Counted from the stretch's first letter, positions 26,601 to 36,085 are shown. The stretch: 53,793 bases of DNA from an uncultured Prevotella sp. (GCA_947177775.1 CAMWVS010000016.1:1-53793), one strand, 5' to 3'. Numbers and translations: made by a program. Notes: generated by a model from the letters alone, not told the origin.

Positions 26601-26783
26601 ACGCACAATAAGTCACACATCATAATTCCCAAACACAACTTAACCAACTTTTCGATTACTTCGCGGATGCTAAACGTGGTTAAACGGACCGGCCGCAAGA
26701 CACACAAGAGCCTTCCGGCAGACAATCTTCAGACACACTGTGCAAACCTAAAAGCCCTACGGCGGACAGACGCCTGCGCCGCG

Positions 26784-27632
26784 TCATCCCTCCGTCAGCG
26801 TGATACCGTCATCGGCGATGGTTATCAGCCTGCGGCGATAGAGGTCTCCCACGGCCTTCTTGTATGCCTTCTTGCTGACCTTGAAGCGGTCGACAATCAG
26901 TTCGGCGGGGCTCTTGTCGCCCAAGTCACAGTGACCGTTATTGTCACGCAGATATTCCAGCAGCGTTTCCGAGAACTCCTCCGTCTGACGGCGGCCCGTC
27001 GGCTGGAGTGTCACGTCGATTTTTCCGTCCTGCCGGATGTGGTCAATATATCCCTTGAGGCGGTCGCCAGTCGTGAGATAACGGAATATCTGGTCCTGAT
27101 AGACCAGTCCGCTGAACTTGTTGTCCACAATCACCTTGAACCCCAGTTCGGTCTTCTGCCACACCAGCAGGTCCACCTCGTCACCGTGACGGTAGCGCGG
27201 TTTCTCCTGCGAGAGATAGCGCTCGACCTTCGCCGAGGCCATCATGCGGTAGCTGTCCTCGTCCACCGTCACATAGACAACGTATGACGAGCCGCGCTCC
27301 ATGCGCTTTTTCTGCTCCCGGAAAGGGCAGAACAGGTCCTTCATAAGGCCCCAGTCGAGGAACGCGCCGTATTCGTTGACCCACGCCACCTCAAGACATG
27401 CGAACTCGCCGACACGCGCTTTCGGCCTCTGGGTGGTGGCCACGGGACGCTCATCCTGGTCAAGATATACAAACACGTCTATCTCGTCGCCCGGACGTGT
27501 GCCCTCGGGAACATAGCGTGCGGGCAGCAATATCTCCCCCTCGTCGCCTCCGTCGAGATACATTCCGAAGTCCACCTTCTTCACAACCGTCATCCGGTTG
27601 TAGTCTCCTAACTTAATTCTATCCATCGTCAT
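26784..27632 (-). CDS. CvfB-family S1-domain RNA-binding protein
   Basis: This 282-residue cytoplasmic protein has S1-like OB folds in tandem (about 3-65, 70-135 and 150-212, with [32 protein letters not shown] and [22 protein letters not shown]). A C-terminal winged helix (about 222-282) follows. This is the plan of CvfB/YitL, an RNA-binding regulator. The start overlaps the last bases of the ABC ATPase gene by 4 bp (27629-27632), which points to translational coupling. An ATG two codons later is the alternative. Confidence 0.88.
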   Translation of the reverse strand: MTMDRIKLGDYNRMTVVKKVDFGMYLDGGDEGEILLPARYVPEGTRPGDEIDVFVYLDQDERPVATTQRPKARVGEFACLEVAWVNEYGAFLDWGLMKDLFCPFREQKKRMERGSSYVVYVTVDEDSYRMMASAKVERYLSQEKPRYRHGDEVDLLVWQKTELGFKVIVDNKFSGLVYQDQIFRYLTTGDRLKGYIDHIRQDGKIDVTLQPTGRRQTEEFSETLLEYLRDNNGHCDLGDKSPAELIVDRFKVSKKAYKKAVGDLYRRRLITIADDGITLTEG

Positions 27633-28318
27633 TGTTCTTTATTCGTATCACCGGATGCCTCAGTCTCCACCTCCAGCAGTCCGTCGCGCATCTTTATCGT
27701 GCGGTCAGTGGTTGACGCCAGCTGCTCGTCATGCGTCACGATGACGAATGTCTGGCCGAAACGGTCGCGCAAGTCGAAGAACAGCTGATGCAGCTCAGCC
27801 TTGTTTTTGGAATCAAGACTGCCCGAAGGTTCGTCGGCGAGAATCACGGCGGGGTTGTTGACAAGCGCACGTGCCACCGCCACACGCTGCTTCTCTCCTC
27901 CTGAAAGCTCGTTCGGCTTGTGGTCGGCCCGGTCCGTCAGCCCCATGAAGTCGAGCAGTTCCTCCGCCCTGCGTCGCGCGGCCTTGGTGGACATGCCCGC
28001 GATATAGGCCGGAATCATGATGTTCTCGATTGCCGTGAACTCGGGCAGAAGCTGGTGGAACTGAAACACGAAACCTATATGCCGGTTCCGGAATTCCGCC
28101 AGCCGTCGTGTGTTCATGCTTCCCGTGTCAACTCCGTCCACCACCACAGTGCCACTGTCGGCCCTGTCCAGCGTGCCGATTATCTGAAGCAGCGTCGTCT
28201 TGCCGGCTCCGCTTGGGCCGACAATACTCACTACCTCTCCCTTACCTATCTCAAGGTCGATGCCCTTCAGCACCTGAAGCGAGCCGAAACTCTTTCTTAT
28301 TCCTTTTATTTCTATCAT
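27629..28318 (-). CDS. lolD: LolD-type ABC transporter ATP-binding protein
   Basis: This 229-residue ABC ATPase has Walker A in [13 protein letters not shown], a Q-loop in [12 protein letters not shown], the signature [15 protein letters not shown], Walker [13 protein letters not shown] and an H-loop in VIVTHD. The block around [21 protein letters not shown] and its length match the LolD/MacB branch that releases lipoproteins from the inner membrane. The LolC/E-type permease is not in the window. The gene lies between the antiporter (81 bp upstream) and cvfB. The export operon at 20-25 kb lacks an ATPase, but that is of the ABC-2 type, which normally pairs with another ATPase branch. Confidence 0.88.
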   Translation of the reverse strand: MIEIKGIRKSFGSLQVLKGIDLEIGKGEVVSIVGPSGAGKTTLLQIIGTLDRADSGTVVVDGVDTGSMNTRRLAEFRNRHIGFVFQFHQLLPEFTAIENIMIPAYIAGMSTKAARRRAEELLDFMGLTDRADHKPNELSGGEKQRVAVARALVNNPAVILADEPSGSLDSKNKAELHQLFFDLRDRFGQTFVIVTHDEQLASTTDRTIKMRDGLLEVETEASGDTNKEQ

Positions 28319-28398
28319 TCTTGCTTACTCAAGTTCCATAAACTCAATCATCAAATTCTCAAATCCCGGCCTTCCCGTCCCTCTTCCTTCCGCCTGTC

Positions 28399-30522
28399 TC
28401 AGTGACGCTTGATTATCTTCATCAGAGAGGCGTAGGCGCTCTCCTGTTCCTGCCTTTGCGGTGCGGTGAACGTCATGACATCCTGCGACTGGCCGTTCTG
28501 GTCAGGATAGATGAGCATCAGGCTACAGTCGGGGAAAGCCGTTGACAGTTCCTCCGGCAGATATTCGAAAGCCGGCTTGTATGACACTGTACCCTGACGT
28601 GCGGTCACGACGACAAAGAGATGGTCGGCGTTGACCTCCCGTGAGAGCTGTGTCAGATCCTTCCAGTGGTGCATGACGCAATATTCGGCGCGCACCTCCG
28701 GATGGCGGTTCTGTATATATTCGTTTATAAGAGCCATTGTGTCCTGGCGCCCGTGGAAGACTATACGGCAGCTGAGATTGTCGGCCAGACGGGCCAGACG
28801 CTCCGTCCAGCGGTAGAATCCCGGTTCAAACTCAACCCTCGACGGCACCGCCACCTGAATACGGCGGATGGTATTGAGCGGCCGGACAACACGGCATATC
28901 ATTATCTGACGGTTTATTTCCGCGATAAGTCCCTGCGTATATGCTCCCCAGAAGCTGTCCGCAGGATCCGTGCGGCGGTGCATGCCCATTATTATTTCCG
29001 ATGCGTCGTTTTCCTTGAAAGCGTGTTTGATGCCGTTTGCGATATTTATTGCCAGCCGGCTTTGCGTCTGCATGCGCACGTCGGCCGACCCGGCCACGGC
29101 CTCGGCATGTTCAAGGAGCTTACGGCCGGCGGTCTGGTTGCGGCCGCTGTAGATGTCGTCGTAGACCACGTTGAGACCAATCAGACCGCGGTTGAGCTTC
29201 TTATTGCGCATGAGTATGGCCAGATGGACCAGAGCATCGGCCGTCTCGGCATGCTGCAGAGGCAGGAGAATCTTCTCGTCGTCACCGGCCTTGGCGGGTT
29301 CTTCGGGCTGCATCTTCTCGCGGAGCAGAATGGCACGTGCCGAATTTTCAACGACGAACGAACTGATGATACACGTGAAGAGAATCATCATCACGACACC
29401 ATTGAGCATGTTGACGTCCACCAGATAGCTTCCGTCGTCCATGCGGAGATTCATTCCGACCATCGTCATGGCGATTCCTCCGGCGGCATGGGCCTCGGTG
29501 AGTCCGAACATCATGTGTCCCGCGAGCAACGGCCGGCGGAAAAAGACGCACGATGCGTATGCGGCGATGGCCTTGCTGAGCGTTCCGATGACAACCATAC
29601 AGAAGACCACCCACAGCGTGTCCCAGCCATGGAATAGCACGCGGATGTTGATGAGCATGCCCACACCTATCAGGAAATAGGGAATGAAGAGCGCATTGCC
29701 TACAAACTCTATGCGGTTCATGAGCGGCGACACGCTCGGGATGAAGCGGTTGAGCGTCAGTCCGGCGGTGAAAGCGCCGAAGATTCCCTCCAGTCCGCAC
29801 ATCTCGGCGGCGGCGGCACTGAGGAAGAGAACCGACAGCACATATATATATAGCATCACCGAGTCGGAGTGGCGGTTGAAGAACCACCGCGTCATCCGCG
29901 GCAGAGCCACCGACGAGCAGGCGCAAAAGAGGACAACCTTGCCGACGAACAGAACCCAGAAGCCGATGTCCGTACCGCCTTCGTGGGCGCCTACGATGGC
30001 GGCCAGCACAAGCAGCGACAGCGAGAGGGCTATCATGGAGGAACCGACGCTGAGCGCTACGCTGGAATGTTTCTGCAGTCCGTAGCGGCAGACAATAGGA
30101 TAGGCTATCAGCGTGTTGGCGGCGAGGATGCAGGACAGCAGGAGCGACGCCTCCGGCGAATAGCCCAGAAGCCACACACCCGCGCCGTATGCCATGACGA
30201 AAGGCACGGCGAAGGTCAGCAGACCGAAAATCATGAACTGCAGCCTGCGCCTCATGATGTCTTTCAGGTTCATCTCCAGTCCGGCGAGGAACATGATGTA
30301 GAGCACACCAACCTTTCCGAAGAGTTCGAAAGAGGAGTCCCGCTCGAGAATGTTGAACCCGTAGCGTCCAACGGCGACACCCGCCAGAACCATGCCTATG
30401 ATATGCGGGATTCGCAGGCGGCCCATAACGATAGGGGCAAACAGGATTATGCAGAGCACGACAAAGAATATCAGTGTCGGGTCGGTTATCGGGAAATAAT
30501 GTGATATGTCAGGTATGGTCAT
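28399..30522 (-). CDS. Kef-type cation/proton antiporter with C-terminal USP-like region
   Basis: The 707-residue protein starts at ATG 30522 (MTIPDISHYFPITDPTLIFF); the open frame extends 21 codons further up without family sequence. The first 400 residues are a CPA2 Na+/H+ or K+/H+ exchanger with 11-13 helices (blocks RIPHIIGMVLAGVAVG, MFLAGLEMNL and LEGIFGAFTAGLTLNR). Residues 420-707 form a cytoplasmic part with universal-stress-like alpha/beta segments rather than a TrkA-N domain (DEKILLPLQHAETADALVHLA, ASEIIMGMHRRTD). It probably exchanges monovalent cations for protons at the inner membrane. It is the first gene of a leftward block. Confidence 0.87.
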   Translation of the reverse strand: MTIPDISHYFPITDPTLIFFVVLCIILFAPIVMGRLRIPHIIGMVLAGVAVGRYGFNILERDSSFELFGKVGVLYIMFLAGLEMNLKDIMRRRLQFMIFGLLTFAVPFVMAYGAGVWLLGYSPEASLLLSCILAANTLIAYPIVCRYGLQKHSSVALSVGSSMIALSLSLLVLAAIVGAHEGGTDIGFWVLFVGKVVLFCACSSVALPRMTRWFFNRHSDSVMLYIYVLSVLFLSAAAAEMCGLEGIFGAFTAGLTLNRFIPSVSPLMNRIEFVGNALFIPYFLIGVGMLINIRVLFHGWDTLWVVFCMVVIGTLSKAIAAYASCVFFRRPLLAGHMMFGLTEAHAAGGIAMTMVGMNLRMDDGSYLVDVNMLNGVVMMILFTCIISSFVVENSARAILLREKMQPEEPAKAGDDEKILLPLQHAETADALVHLAILMRNKKLNRGLIGLNVVYDDIYSGRNQTAGRKLLEHAEAVAGSADVRMQTQSRLAINIANGIKHAFKENDASEIIMGMHRRTDPADSFWGAYTQGLIAEINRQIMICRVVRPLNTIRRIQVAVPSRVEFEPGFYRWTERLARLADNLSCRIVFHGRQDTMALINEYIQNRHPEVRAEYCVMHHWKDLTQLSREVNADHLFVVVTARQGTVSYKPAFEYLPEELSTAFPDCSLMLIYPDQNGQSQDVMTFTAPQRQEQESAYASLMKIIKRH

Positions 30523-30648
30523 CGGTCTGAACAATTCATATTCATGCACATTTTTTTCGCTTCGCTCAACAGTCCTTCCTTCCATGACAGAGTCCGGGTT
30601 TGCCCGCTCTGTTCGTTCTGCTCAACGAAAACACTGCTTTTCAAGATG

Positions 30649-30656
30649 CAAAGGTG
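30649..30656 (-). promoter_or_regulatory. Possible promoter -7 box of the antiporter gene
   Basis: CACCTTTG on the minus strand is one base off TAnnTTTG and 126 bp before the start. No better match is seen in this 378-bp divergent region. Confidence 0.3.
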
Positions 30657-30699
30657 CAAAAAAAATATCAGACGAGAGCGATTATTACCCTAAAAGTTG

Positions 30700-30707
30700 T
30701 AATTTTG
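30700..30707 (+). promoter_or_regulatory. Promoter -7 box of asd
   Basis: TAATTTTG fits TAnnTTTG. The predicted leader to asd is about 180 nt and holds a 39-codon ORF. Confidence 0.6.
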
Positions 30708-30746
30708 CAGCGAAATAGGCTTGGCAAGTAATAATCAAAACAAGTA

Positions 30747-30866
30747 ATGTATCGAATGTCAAGAGACTCTCATAACTCAACTGCGAAGGAACATGGAAGC
30801 AGGACGGCATCAACCGGTCCGGCCTTTGTGTGCGCCTTTGCCGTTGCAGGAAACGCAAATTATTAA
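30747..30866 (+). CDS. Possible 39-codon leader ORF upstream of asd
   Basis: An ATG at 30747 opens a 39-residue frame (MYRMSRDSHNSTAK... ending AFVCAFAVAGNANY) that stops at 30866, 27 bp before asd. It lies wholly inside the predicted asd leader. The N-terminal half is polar and basic and the C-terminal half is Ala-rich. It could be a regulatory leader peptide, but there is no run of a single aspartate-family amino acid. It may be chance. Confidence 0.35.
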   Translation: MYRMSRDSHNSTAKEHGSRTASTGPAFVCAFAVAGNANY

Positions 30867-30893
30867 CAACTTAAAGAATAGAAGAAAAAAAAG

Positions 30894-31904
30894 ATGAAAG
30901 TAGCTATTGTAGGAGCAAGCGGAGCCGTGGGACAGGAATTCCTCCGCGTGCTCGCAGAGAGAAACTTCCCGATGGACGATCTCGTCCTGTTCGGTTCGGA
31001 GCGCAGCGCCGGAACCCGTTATACGTTCCGCGGACGCGAGTATGAAGTTCAGCTGCTCCGCCACGGAGACCTTTTCCGCGACGTCGATATCGTGTTCACG
31101 TCAGCCGGAGCTGGAACGTCAAAGGAGTTTGCAGAGGACATCACACGCTACGGAGCGGTGATGATCGACAACTCCAGCGCCTTCCGCATGGACGACGATG
31201 TGCCTTTGGTCGTTCCGGAGTGCAACGCCGAGGACGCCCTCAACCGTCCGCGCGGAATCATCGCCAACCCCAACTGCACGACAATCATGATGGTCGTGGT
31301 GCTCCAGCCGCTGGAGAATCTGAGCCACATCCGCCGCATCCACGTGGCAAGCTATCAGAGCGCGAGCGGAGCCGGAGCCGCCGCCATGGCCGAGCTGCAG
31401 CAGCAGTACAGCGAGATTCTCGCCGACAAGCCCGTAACGGTGGAGAAATTCCCCCATCAGCTGGCCTACAACGTCATTCCCCAGATTGACGTCTTCCAGC
31501 CCAACGGCTATACGAAGGAGGAGATGAAGATGTTCAACGAGACACGCAAGATCATGCACAGCGACGTGAAGTGCTCGGCCATGTGTGTCCGCGTGTCTTC
31601 GCTGCGCGCCCATTCCGAGTCCGTATGGATTGAAACCGAGCGCCCCATCAGCGTCGAAGAGGCCCGTCAGGCCATCGCCGCCGCTCCCGGCGTGACGCTT
31701 CAGGACGATCCGGACAACCTCATCTACCCCATGCCGATGGACACCGCCGGCAAGGACGACGTCTACGTGGGACGCATCCGCAAGGACCTGGCCGACGACT
31801 GCGGCCTGACGTTCTGGCTCAGCGGCGACCAGATCCGCAAGGGTGCCGCGCTCAACGCTGTCCAGATTGCTGAATATCTGATCAAGGTAGGAAACGTGAA
31901 GTAG
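30894..31904 (+). CDS. asd: Aspartate-semialdehyde dehydrogenase
   Basis: This 336-residue enzyme reduces aspartyl phosphate to aspartate semialdehyde with NADPH. This is the branch point to lysine, diaminopimelate, threonine and methionine. The N-terminal Rossmann motif is [14 protein letters not shown] (3-16). The catalytic Cys is C128 in ANPNCTT, and [12 protein letters not shown] and the His-containing ALCVRV-like block ([20 protein letters not shown]) follow. Length and motifs match the Gram-negative Asd family. It is monocistronic, with a long leader and a strong palindrome after the stop. Confidence 0.95.
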   Translation: MKVAIVGASGAVGQEFLRVLAERNFPMDDLVLFGSERSAGTRYTFRGREYEVQLLRHGDLFRDVDIVFTSAGAGTSKEFAEDITRYGAVMIDNSSAFRMDDDVPLVVPECNAEDALNRPRGIIANPNCTTIMMVVVLQPLENLSHIRRIHVASYQSASGAGAAAMAELQQQYSEILADKPVTVEKFPHQLAYNVIPQIDVFQPNGYTKEEMKMFNETRKIMHSDVKCSAMCVRVSSLRAHSESVWIETERPISVEEARQAIAAAPGVTLQDDPDNLIYPMPMDTAGKDDVYVGRIRKDLADDCGLTFWLSGDQIRKGAALNAVQIAEYLIKVGNVK

Positions 31905-31923
31905 ACAAGTAGGTCATACTTTA

Positions 31924-31991
31924 TTTAAACACAGAGACACGGAGACACAGAGGACAACATTACTCTGTGTCTCCGTGTCTCTGTGTTTAAA
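31924..31991 (+). terminator. Perfect 29-bp palindrome after asd
   Basis: The arm at 31924-31952 (starting TTTAAACACAGAGACACGG) is exactly complementary to 31963-31991 across a 10-nt loop. It probably terminates asd in either direction. Its sequence style matches dispersed palindromic repeats. Confidence 0.8.
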
Positions 31992-31992
31992 A

Positions 31993-32205
31993 AATCACGA
32001 CCGTTCGGAAGATAACGAATGGACTGGTAGAGACGTCACACCGTGGCGTCTCTCTGTCCACGGTGTTGCGTCAGGGGTAACAAAATGGTTACATGCCACT
32101 ACTTTATACCTCTGATACACCCTTCCTGTCAGCATCTTTGCATGGGAGACGCCACGGTGTGACGTCTCTACCAGTCCCTTCGTTATCTTTCGAACAGCCG
32201 TGATT
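31993..32205. mobile_element. MITE-like element with 60-bp terminal inverted repeats
   Basis: The first 60 bp (31993-32052, starting AATCACGACCGTTCGG) and the last 60 bp (32146-32205) are inverted copies with only four mismatches. About 93 bp of unique, non-coding sequence lies between them. There is no ORF, and no clear target duplication is visible. It directly abuts the preceding palindrome. Confidence 0.75.
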
Positions 32206-32423
32206 GCAAATCCGCTACAGCTTGATGTTATCTTCTGAGTGGCCTTTGCGTTTCAAATCGGTTTTTAAACGCACCCGGAATAAATCTTACTTTAACAAAG
32301 GTTAATTCGTATCCGAACCACGATTTCTGCGCTACGACGCAAAATAGCGCATTTTAGCGCAAAAACAGGAGTACCTGACAGTCAACGAGTTACACACAGC
32401 GGCCGGATTACGGAATTGTCGGC

Positions 32424-32538
32424 GCGAGCCGTAAGGGCCTCCCGGGGTTGCAACGGGGCCTCCGTTGCATGACAACGGTAGCCCCGTTGCACGACCAAAA
32501 CGGCTCCGTTGCAACCCCGGGAGGCCCTTACGGCTCGC
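32424..32538. repeat. 115-bp nested palindrome with 33-bp perfect arms
   Basis: The arm at 32424-32456 (GCGAGCCGTAAGGGCC...) is exactly complementary to 32506-32538. The interior again holds CCGTTGCA and CAACGG copies in both orientations, so several alternative foldings exist. It is non-coding. With the two preceding elements it fills much of the 919-bp gap 31905-32823. The remainder shows no gene. Confidence 0.85.
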
Positions 32539-32792
32539 TGAGGTAGGAAAAACGGCAACGGGAACGGCCGCTGTTAACAGTCGTTAACCACTCGTTTGCG
32601 AACGTAAAAGTACGTAAATCTGTCAATTATGCGTACATTTTAAGATTTCAAAACACTTTCCTCTCAAAGAGACTTCCACGCCGGGACACCATAAGCTATG
32701 GTTCGCGGGATTGCCGTCGGTACTTTCAGACAAAGATAGAACAAAATCCCCACTTTCCATGAATTATTATCTCAAATGTCAACAATAAACGT

Positions 32793-32800
32793 TATCTTTG
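32793..32800 (+). promoter_or_regulatory. Promoter -7 box
   Basis: TATCTTTG, 23 bp before the ATG at 32824, gives a short leader. Confidence 0.65.
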
Positions 32801-32823
32801 CATAGACGTTACCTATTTGTATC

Positions 32824-34377
32824 ATGAGCATAGACAATCTCGAAACAACAAAAAGACTGATTGCGGAAAAAGAACACAGTCAGGTTGAATTCAAAGAGAC
32901 TACCGGACAGCTGGAACGCGGTATGGAAACGGTGTGTGCCTTTCTTAACGGAGAAGGAGGCACCGTTCTGTTTGGCGTGACCGACAAGGGAAAGATTATC
33001 GGGCAGGATGTCAGCGACAGGACCAGACGTGACATTGCCGAAGCCATCAACCGTCTGGAGCCGGTGGCAGACGTACAGATATCATACGTCACACTACCGG
33101 ACAGCGAAAAGAAAATCATCGCTCTCCACGTTGAAGACACAACTCACGCCCGCCCGTTCTGTTACAAAGGACGGGCGTACATGCGGCTGGAAAGTGTCAC
33201 AACGACCATGCCGCAATCACGGTATAACGAGCTTCTCATACAGCGGGAAGAAATACGTCACGGTTGGGAAACATATCAGAACACGCATCTGAAGCTCACG
33301 GATCTTGACGAAGAGGAAATCCGCAAAACGGTACGTCTGGGGGTCGAATGCGGCCGTCTGCCGGAAACAACCGGCAATGACCTCTCTTCTATTCTTGAAA
33401 AATTAGATATACTCGAAGACGGTGTTCTTAAAAATGCCGCCGCCATATTGTTCGCCAAAAGAAAGCTGGCACATTATCCTCAAAACCTGTTGCGCCTTGC
33501 CCGCTTCAAGGGAACGGACAAGGCCGTGTTCATGGACAACCTGCGCGTTCATGGCAATCTGTTCCAGCAACTTGACGCGGCGATGGCGTTCATCTTCAAA
33601 CACCTCTCCCTCTCCGGCACGACTGAGACACTGGAACGTGAGGAACATCTGGAGATTCCATATAAGGCGTTACGCGAAGCCGTGGTGAACAGCCTCTGCC
33701 ACCGAAGCTACCGCGACACAGGAGGTTCCGTAGCCATTGCCATCTACGACGACCGGATAGAAATTGAAAATCCCGGTTCATTCCCATCCGGATGGGATAT
33801 GAGACGAATCAGGTCTGAACACGGTTCAAAACCCCGCAATCCGCTGATAGCCGACACGCTGTACGTACGGAAAGTATTGGAAAGCTGGGGACGCGGAATA
33901 AATCTCATGATTGAGGAATGCAGGAAAGCCGGATTGCCGGACCCGGAATTCCATATATTGTCTGACGAGGTCAAACTGACTTTCAAACGCAAGACTACAG
34001 GGACAACCAATAGGGACAACCTCAGGGACAACTTAGGGGACAACTTAGGGGACAACCTCGGACAAGTTACGGTACAACCTACAGAACAAGCTACGGTACA
34101 ACCTACAGAACAAGTTACGGTACAACCTACAGAACAAGCTACGGTACAACCTATAGAACAAGTTACATCTTTAATAAAATGCTTAGGGGAACAATCGTTG
34201 TCCGTAAAAGAGATGATGGAGCGTCTGGCATTAAAAGGGCGCAGTAATTTTTTTACAGCCTATTTACGCCCTGCCTTACAGGACAACCTCATTGAACAAA
34301 CATATCCGGAGAAGGCCAATCACCCTAATCAGAAATACCGCCTGACAGAAAAAGGCAGACGACTTCTCATGCAATAA
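32824..34377 (+). CDS. AlbA_2 (Schlafen-type) putative DNA-binding/ATPase-like regulator
   Basis: This 517-residue protein starts with an AlbA_2 domain (about 10-130: EHSQVEFKETTG, AFLNGEGGTVLFGVTDKG, KGRAYMRLESVTTTM). It continues with an ATP-binding C-terminal-like region (about 270-380: EIPYKALREAVVNSLCHRSYRDTGGSVAIAIYDDRIEIENPG, VLESWGRGINLMIEECRKAGLP). Residues 397-447 are a repetitive linker: four DNL-type units, then four QVTVQPTE/QATVQPTE units. A winged helix ends the protein (about 450-517). Such proteins are widespread, often mobile or defence-linked, and poorly understood. It stands alone, next to a repeat-rich gap. Confidence 0.85.
   Translation: MSIDNLETTKRLIAEKEHSQVEFKETTGQLERGMETVCAFLNGEGGTVLFGVTDKGKIIGQDVSDRTRRDIAEAINRLEPVADVQISYVTLPDSEKKIIALHVEDTTHARPFCYKGRAYMRLESVTTTMPQSRYNELLIQREEIRHGWETYQNTHLKLTDLDEEEIRKTVRLGVECGRLPETTGNDLSSILEKLDILEDGVLKNAAAILFAKRKLAHYPQNLLRLARFKGTDKAVFMDNLRVHGNLFQQLDAAMAFIFKHLSLSGTTETLEREEHLEIPYKALREAVVNSLCHRSYRDTGGSVAIAIYDDRIEIENPGSFPSGWDMRRIRSEHGSKPRNPLIADTLYVRKVLESWGRGINLMIEECRKAGLPDPEFHILSDEVKLTFKRKTTGTTNRDNLRDNLGDNLGDNLGQVTVQPTEQATVQPTEQVTVQPTEQATVQPIEQVTSLIKCLGEQSLSVKEMMERLALKGRSNFFTAYLRPALQDNLIEQTYPEKANHPNQKYRLTEKGRRLLMQ
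34013..34166 (+). repeat. Coding minisatellite: 12-bp x4 then 24-bp x4.3
   Basis: Four 12-bp units (GGGACAACYTMR) run from 34013 to 34060. Units of 24 bp (CAAGTTACGG..., alternately GTT and GCT) start at 34063, 34087, 34111 and 34135, with a partial copy at 34159. Both unit lengths are multiples of three, so copy-number change keeps the frame. Confidence 0.92.
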
Positions 34378-34390
34378 GCCGATAAATATG

Positions 34391-34398
34391 TATCTTTG
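34391..34398 (+). promoter_or_regulatory. Promoter -7 box of the sulfatase gene
   Basis: TATCTTTG, 31 bp before the ATG at 34430. It rules out the earlier ATG at 34388 as the start. Confidence 0.7.
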
Positions 34399-34429
34399 CA
34401 GAACATTTTCTAAAACAACTGACCTCTTT

Positions 34430-35863
34430 ATGAACAATAACAGACTACCCTACTACGCTCCGCTGGCAGCCGCACTCGGCTTCGCCTCTGCCGCCACGGC
34501 ACAGACTCCGGCCACGGCGGCAGACGGACAGAAAGCCACGCCCGAACGTCCCAACATCATCTTCATACTTGCCGACGACATGGGCTACGGCGACCTGTCA
34601 TGCTTCGGAAGCAAACATGTCAAGACGCCGAATATCGACCGGCTGGCACAGACCGGAACAGCGTTCACCCAGTGTTACGCCGGAAGCGGAATTTCGTCGC
34701 CGTCGCGCTGTTCGCTCATGACCGGAAAGAACACCGGAAACACCACCATACGCGACAACACCTGTACAGCAGGAGGCATACGGGGATTGAAAATATCACC
34801 GCAGGGCGACACGACATACATCCGCCGGGCCAACCTCCTCCCCACGGACACGACCATCGCCACGGTGCTCTCGGCCGCCGGCTACAGGACGTGTCTTGTC
34901 AACAAGTGGCATCTGGACGGCTACGACCCCGGAGCGGCGCCCAACCACCGCGGCTTCCACGAGTTCTACGGATGGACGATAAGCACAGTCCACTCCAACT
35001 CGCCTTACTACTATCCCTACTACCGCTTTGCGGGAGACTCCCTGACAACCATCGAGGAGAACGCCCACGACCGCCACGTCAAGCACAACACCGACATCTC
35101 GACCGAAGACGCCATAAGCTTCATCGACCGGAACCGGAACAACCCCTTCTTCCTCTATCTGGCCTACGACGCGCCCCACGAGCCTTACATCATCGAGGAC
35201 ACCAACTGGTATGACGACAATGAGGAATGGTCAATGAACACCAAGCGCTACGCCTCCCTCATAACCCACATGGACGCGGCCATAGGACGACTGCTGGAAC
35301 ATCTCGACTCCACCGGGCTGAGGGAAAACACGCTGGTCATATTCGCATCCGACAACGGTGCGGCGGTGCAGGCTCCGCTGGCCGAACTCAACTGCAATGC
35401 GGGCTTCAACGGACGCAAGGGACAGCTCTATGAGGGCGGAATACGCGTCCCGATGATTGTCAACCAGCCCGGCCGCGTCCCGGCACGCCGTCTGGAAAAC
35501 ATAGTCTATTTTCCCGACATCATGCCTACCTTCGCCGCTCTGGCCGGAGCCGAGCGCCATCTGCCGCAGAACATCAACGGCATGAACATCCTTCCGCTAT
35601 TCTTCGGAGGCGAGGCCGACACGGACAACCGCCTGCTCTACTGGGAGTTCACCGGAAAGCAGCGGGCCGCACGACGCGGCGACTGGAAGTGTGTCACCGT
35701 CAAACCGAACCGTCCGCTGGAGCTGTACAACCTACGTGAGGATCCGGGCGAACGCAACAATCTGGCCGACAAATATCCCGAAATGGTCAGACAGTTTGAC
35801 GAGGACATGAAAAAAATGCACCACCCTACGCCAAACTGGCCGCTCAAAGGAGAAACATTCTGA
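34430..35863 (+). CDS. Secreted arylsulfatase family protein, serine type
   Basis: This 477-residue sulfatase removes sulfate from glycans or aryl sulfates. The start at 34430 opens a signal peptide (MNNNRLPYYAPLAAALGFASAATAQ). Metal-binding residues appear in NIIFILADDMGYGDLSCFG. The activation motif is SSPSRCSLMTGK with Ser (S89) where the formylglycine forms, so it is of the anSME-dependent kind. Further family blocks are the KWHLDGYDPGAAPNHRGF region and FASDNGAAVQAPLAELNCNAGFNGRKG. No anaerobic sulfatase-maturating enzyme is encoded here. Together with the GH95 enzyme it suggests use of host glycans. Confidence 0.92.
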   Translation: MNNNRLPYYAPLAAALGFASAATAQTPATAADGQKATPERPNIIFILADDMGYGDLSCFGSKHVKTPNIDRLAQTGTAFTQCYAGSGISSPSRCSLMTGKNTGNTTIRDNTCTAGGIRGLKISPQGDTTYIRRANLLPTDTTIATVLSAAGYRTCLVNKWHLDGYDPGAAPNHRGFHEFYGWTISTVHSNSPYYYPYYRFAGDSLTTIEENAHDRHVKHNTDISTEDAISFIDRNRNNPFFLYLAYDAPHEPYIIEDTNWYDDNEEWSMNTKRYASLITHMDAAIGRLLEHLDSTGLRENTLVIFASDNGAAVQAPLAELNCNAGFNGRKGQLYEGGIRVPMIVNQPGRVPARRLENIVYFPDIMPTFAALAGAERHLPQNINGMNILPLFFGGEADTDNRLLYWEFTGKQRAARRGDWKCVTVKPNRPLELYNLREDPGERNNLADKYPEMVRQFDEDMKKMHHPTPNWPLKGETF

Positions 35864-35871
35864 CACCGGAC

Positions 35872-35907
35872 GTGCTTCCGGACGATTGAAAAACAGTCCG
35901 GAAGCAC
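35872..35907 (+). terminator. Hairpin after the sulfatase gene
   Basis: Perfect 12-bp arms GTGCTTCCGGAC and GTCCGGAAGCAC flank a 12-nt loop, 8 bp after the stop. There is no T-tract. Confidence 0.6.
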
Positions 35908-36031
35908 AACCGCAACAACGCCGGAAAAAATTTCTTTCAACCAACATACACCAGAAACTGACCATAGGGGAGTTCTTTGCCTTCTTAAATCTGCCGTTTA
36001 AGCACTATTTACGACCAAGTATTCCAATCTC

Positions 36032-36062
36032 TTTGATGTTCCGATTTTTTTATATATCTTTG
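36032..36062 (+). promoter_or_regulatory. Promoter of the sensor kinase operon
   Basis: TTTG at 36032-36035, 19-bp spacer, TATCTTTG at 36055-36062; the ATG follows 23 bp later. Exact consensus. Confidence 0.85.
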
Positions 36063-36085
36063 CTCAGGTTAATTCTCCTGCATAA

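Noticed and set aside
27629..28318. The LolD-type ATPase as the missing ATPase of the export operon at 20-25 kb
   Set aside because: It belongs to the LolD/MacB branch, lies on the opposite strand after an antiporter gene, and ABC-2 permeases normally use another ATPase branch.
32332..32514. A 60-codon minus-strand gene in the repeat-rich gap
   Set aside because: It is read through the nested palindrome and has no start context or family resemblance.
34388..34430. An earlier start for the sulfatase
   Set aside because: The promoter -7 box at 34391-34398 lies downstream of that ATG, and the signal peptide begins at 34430.
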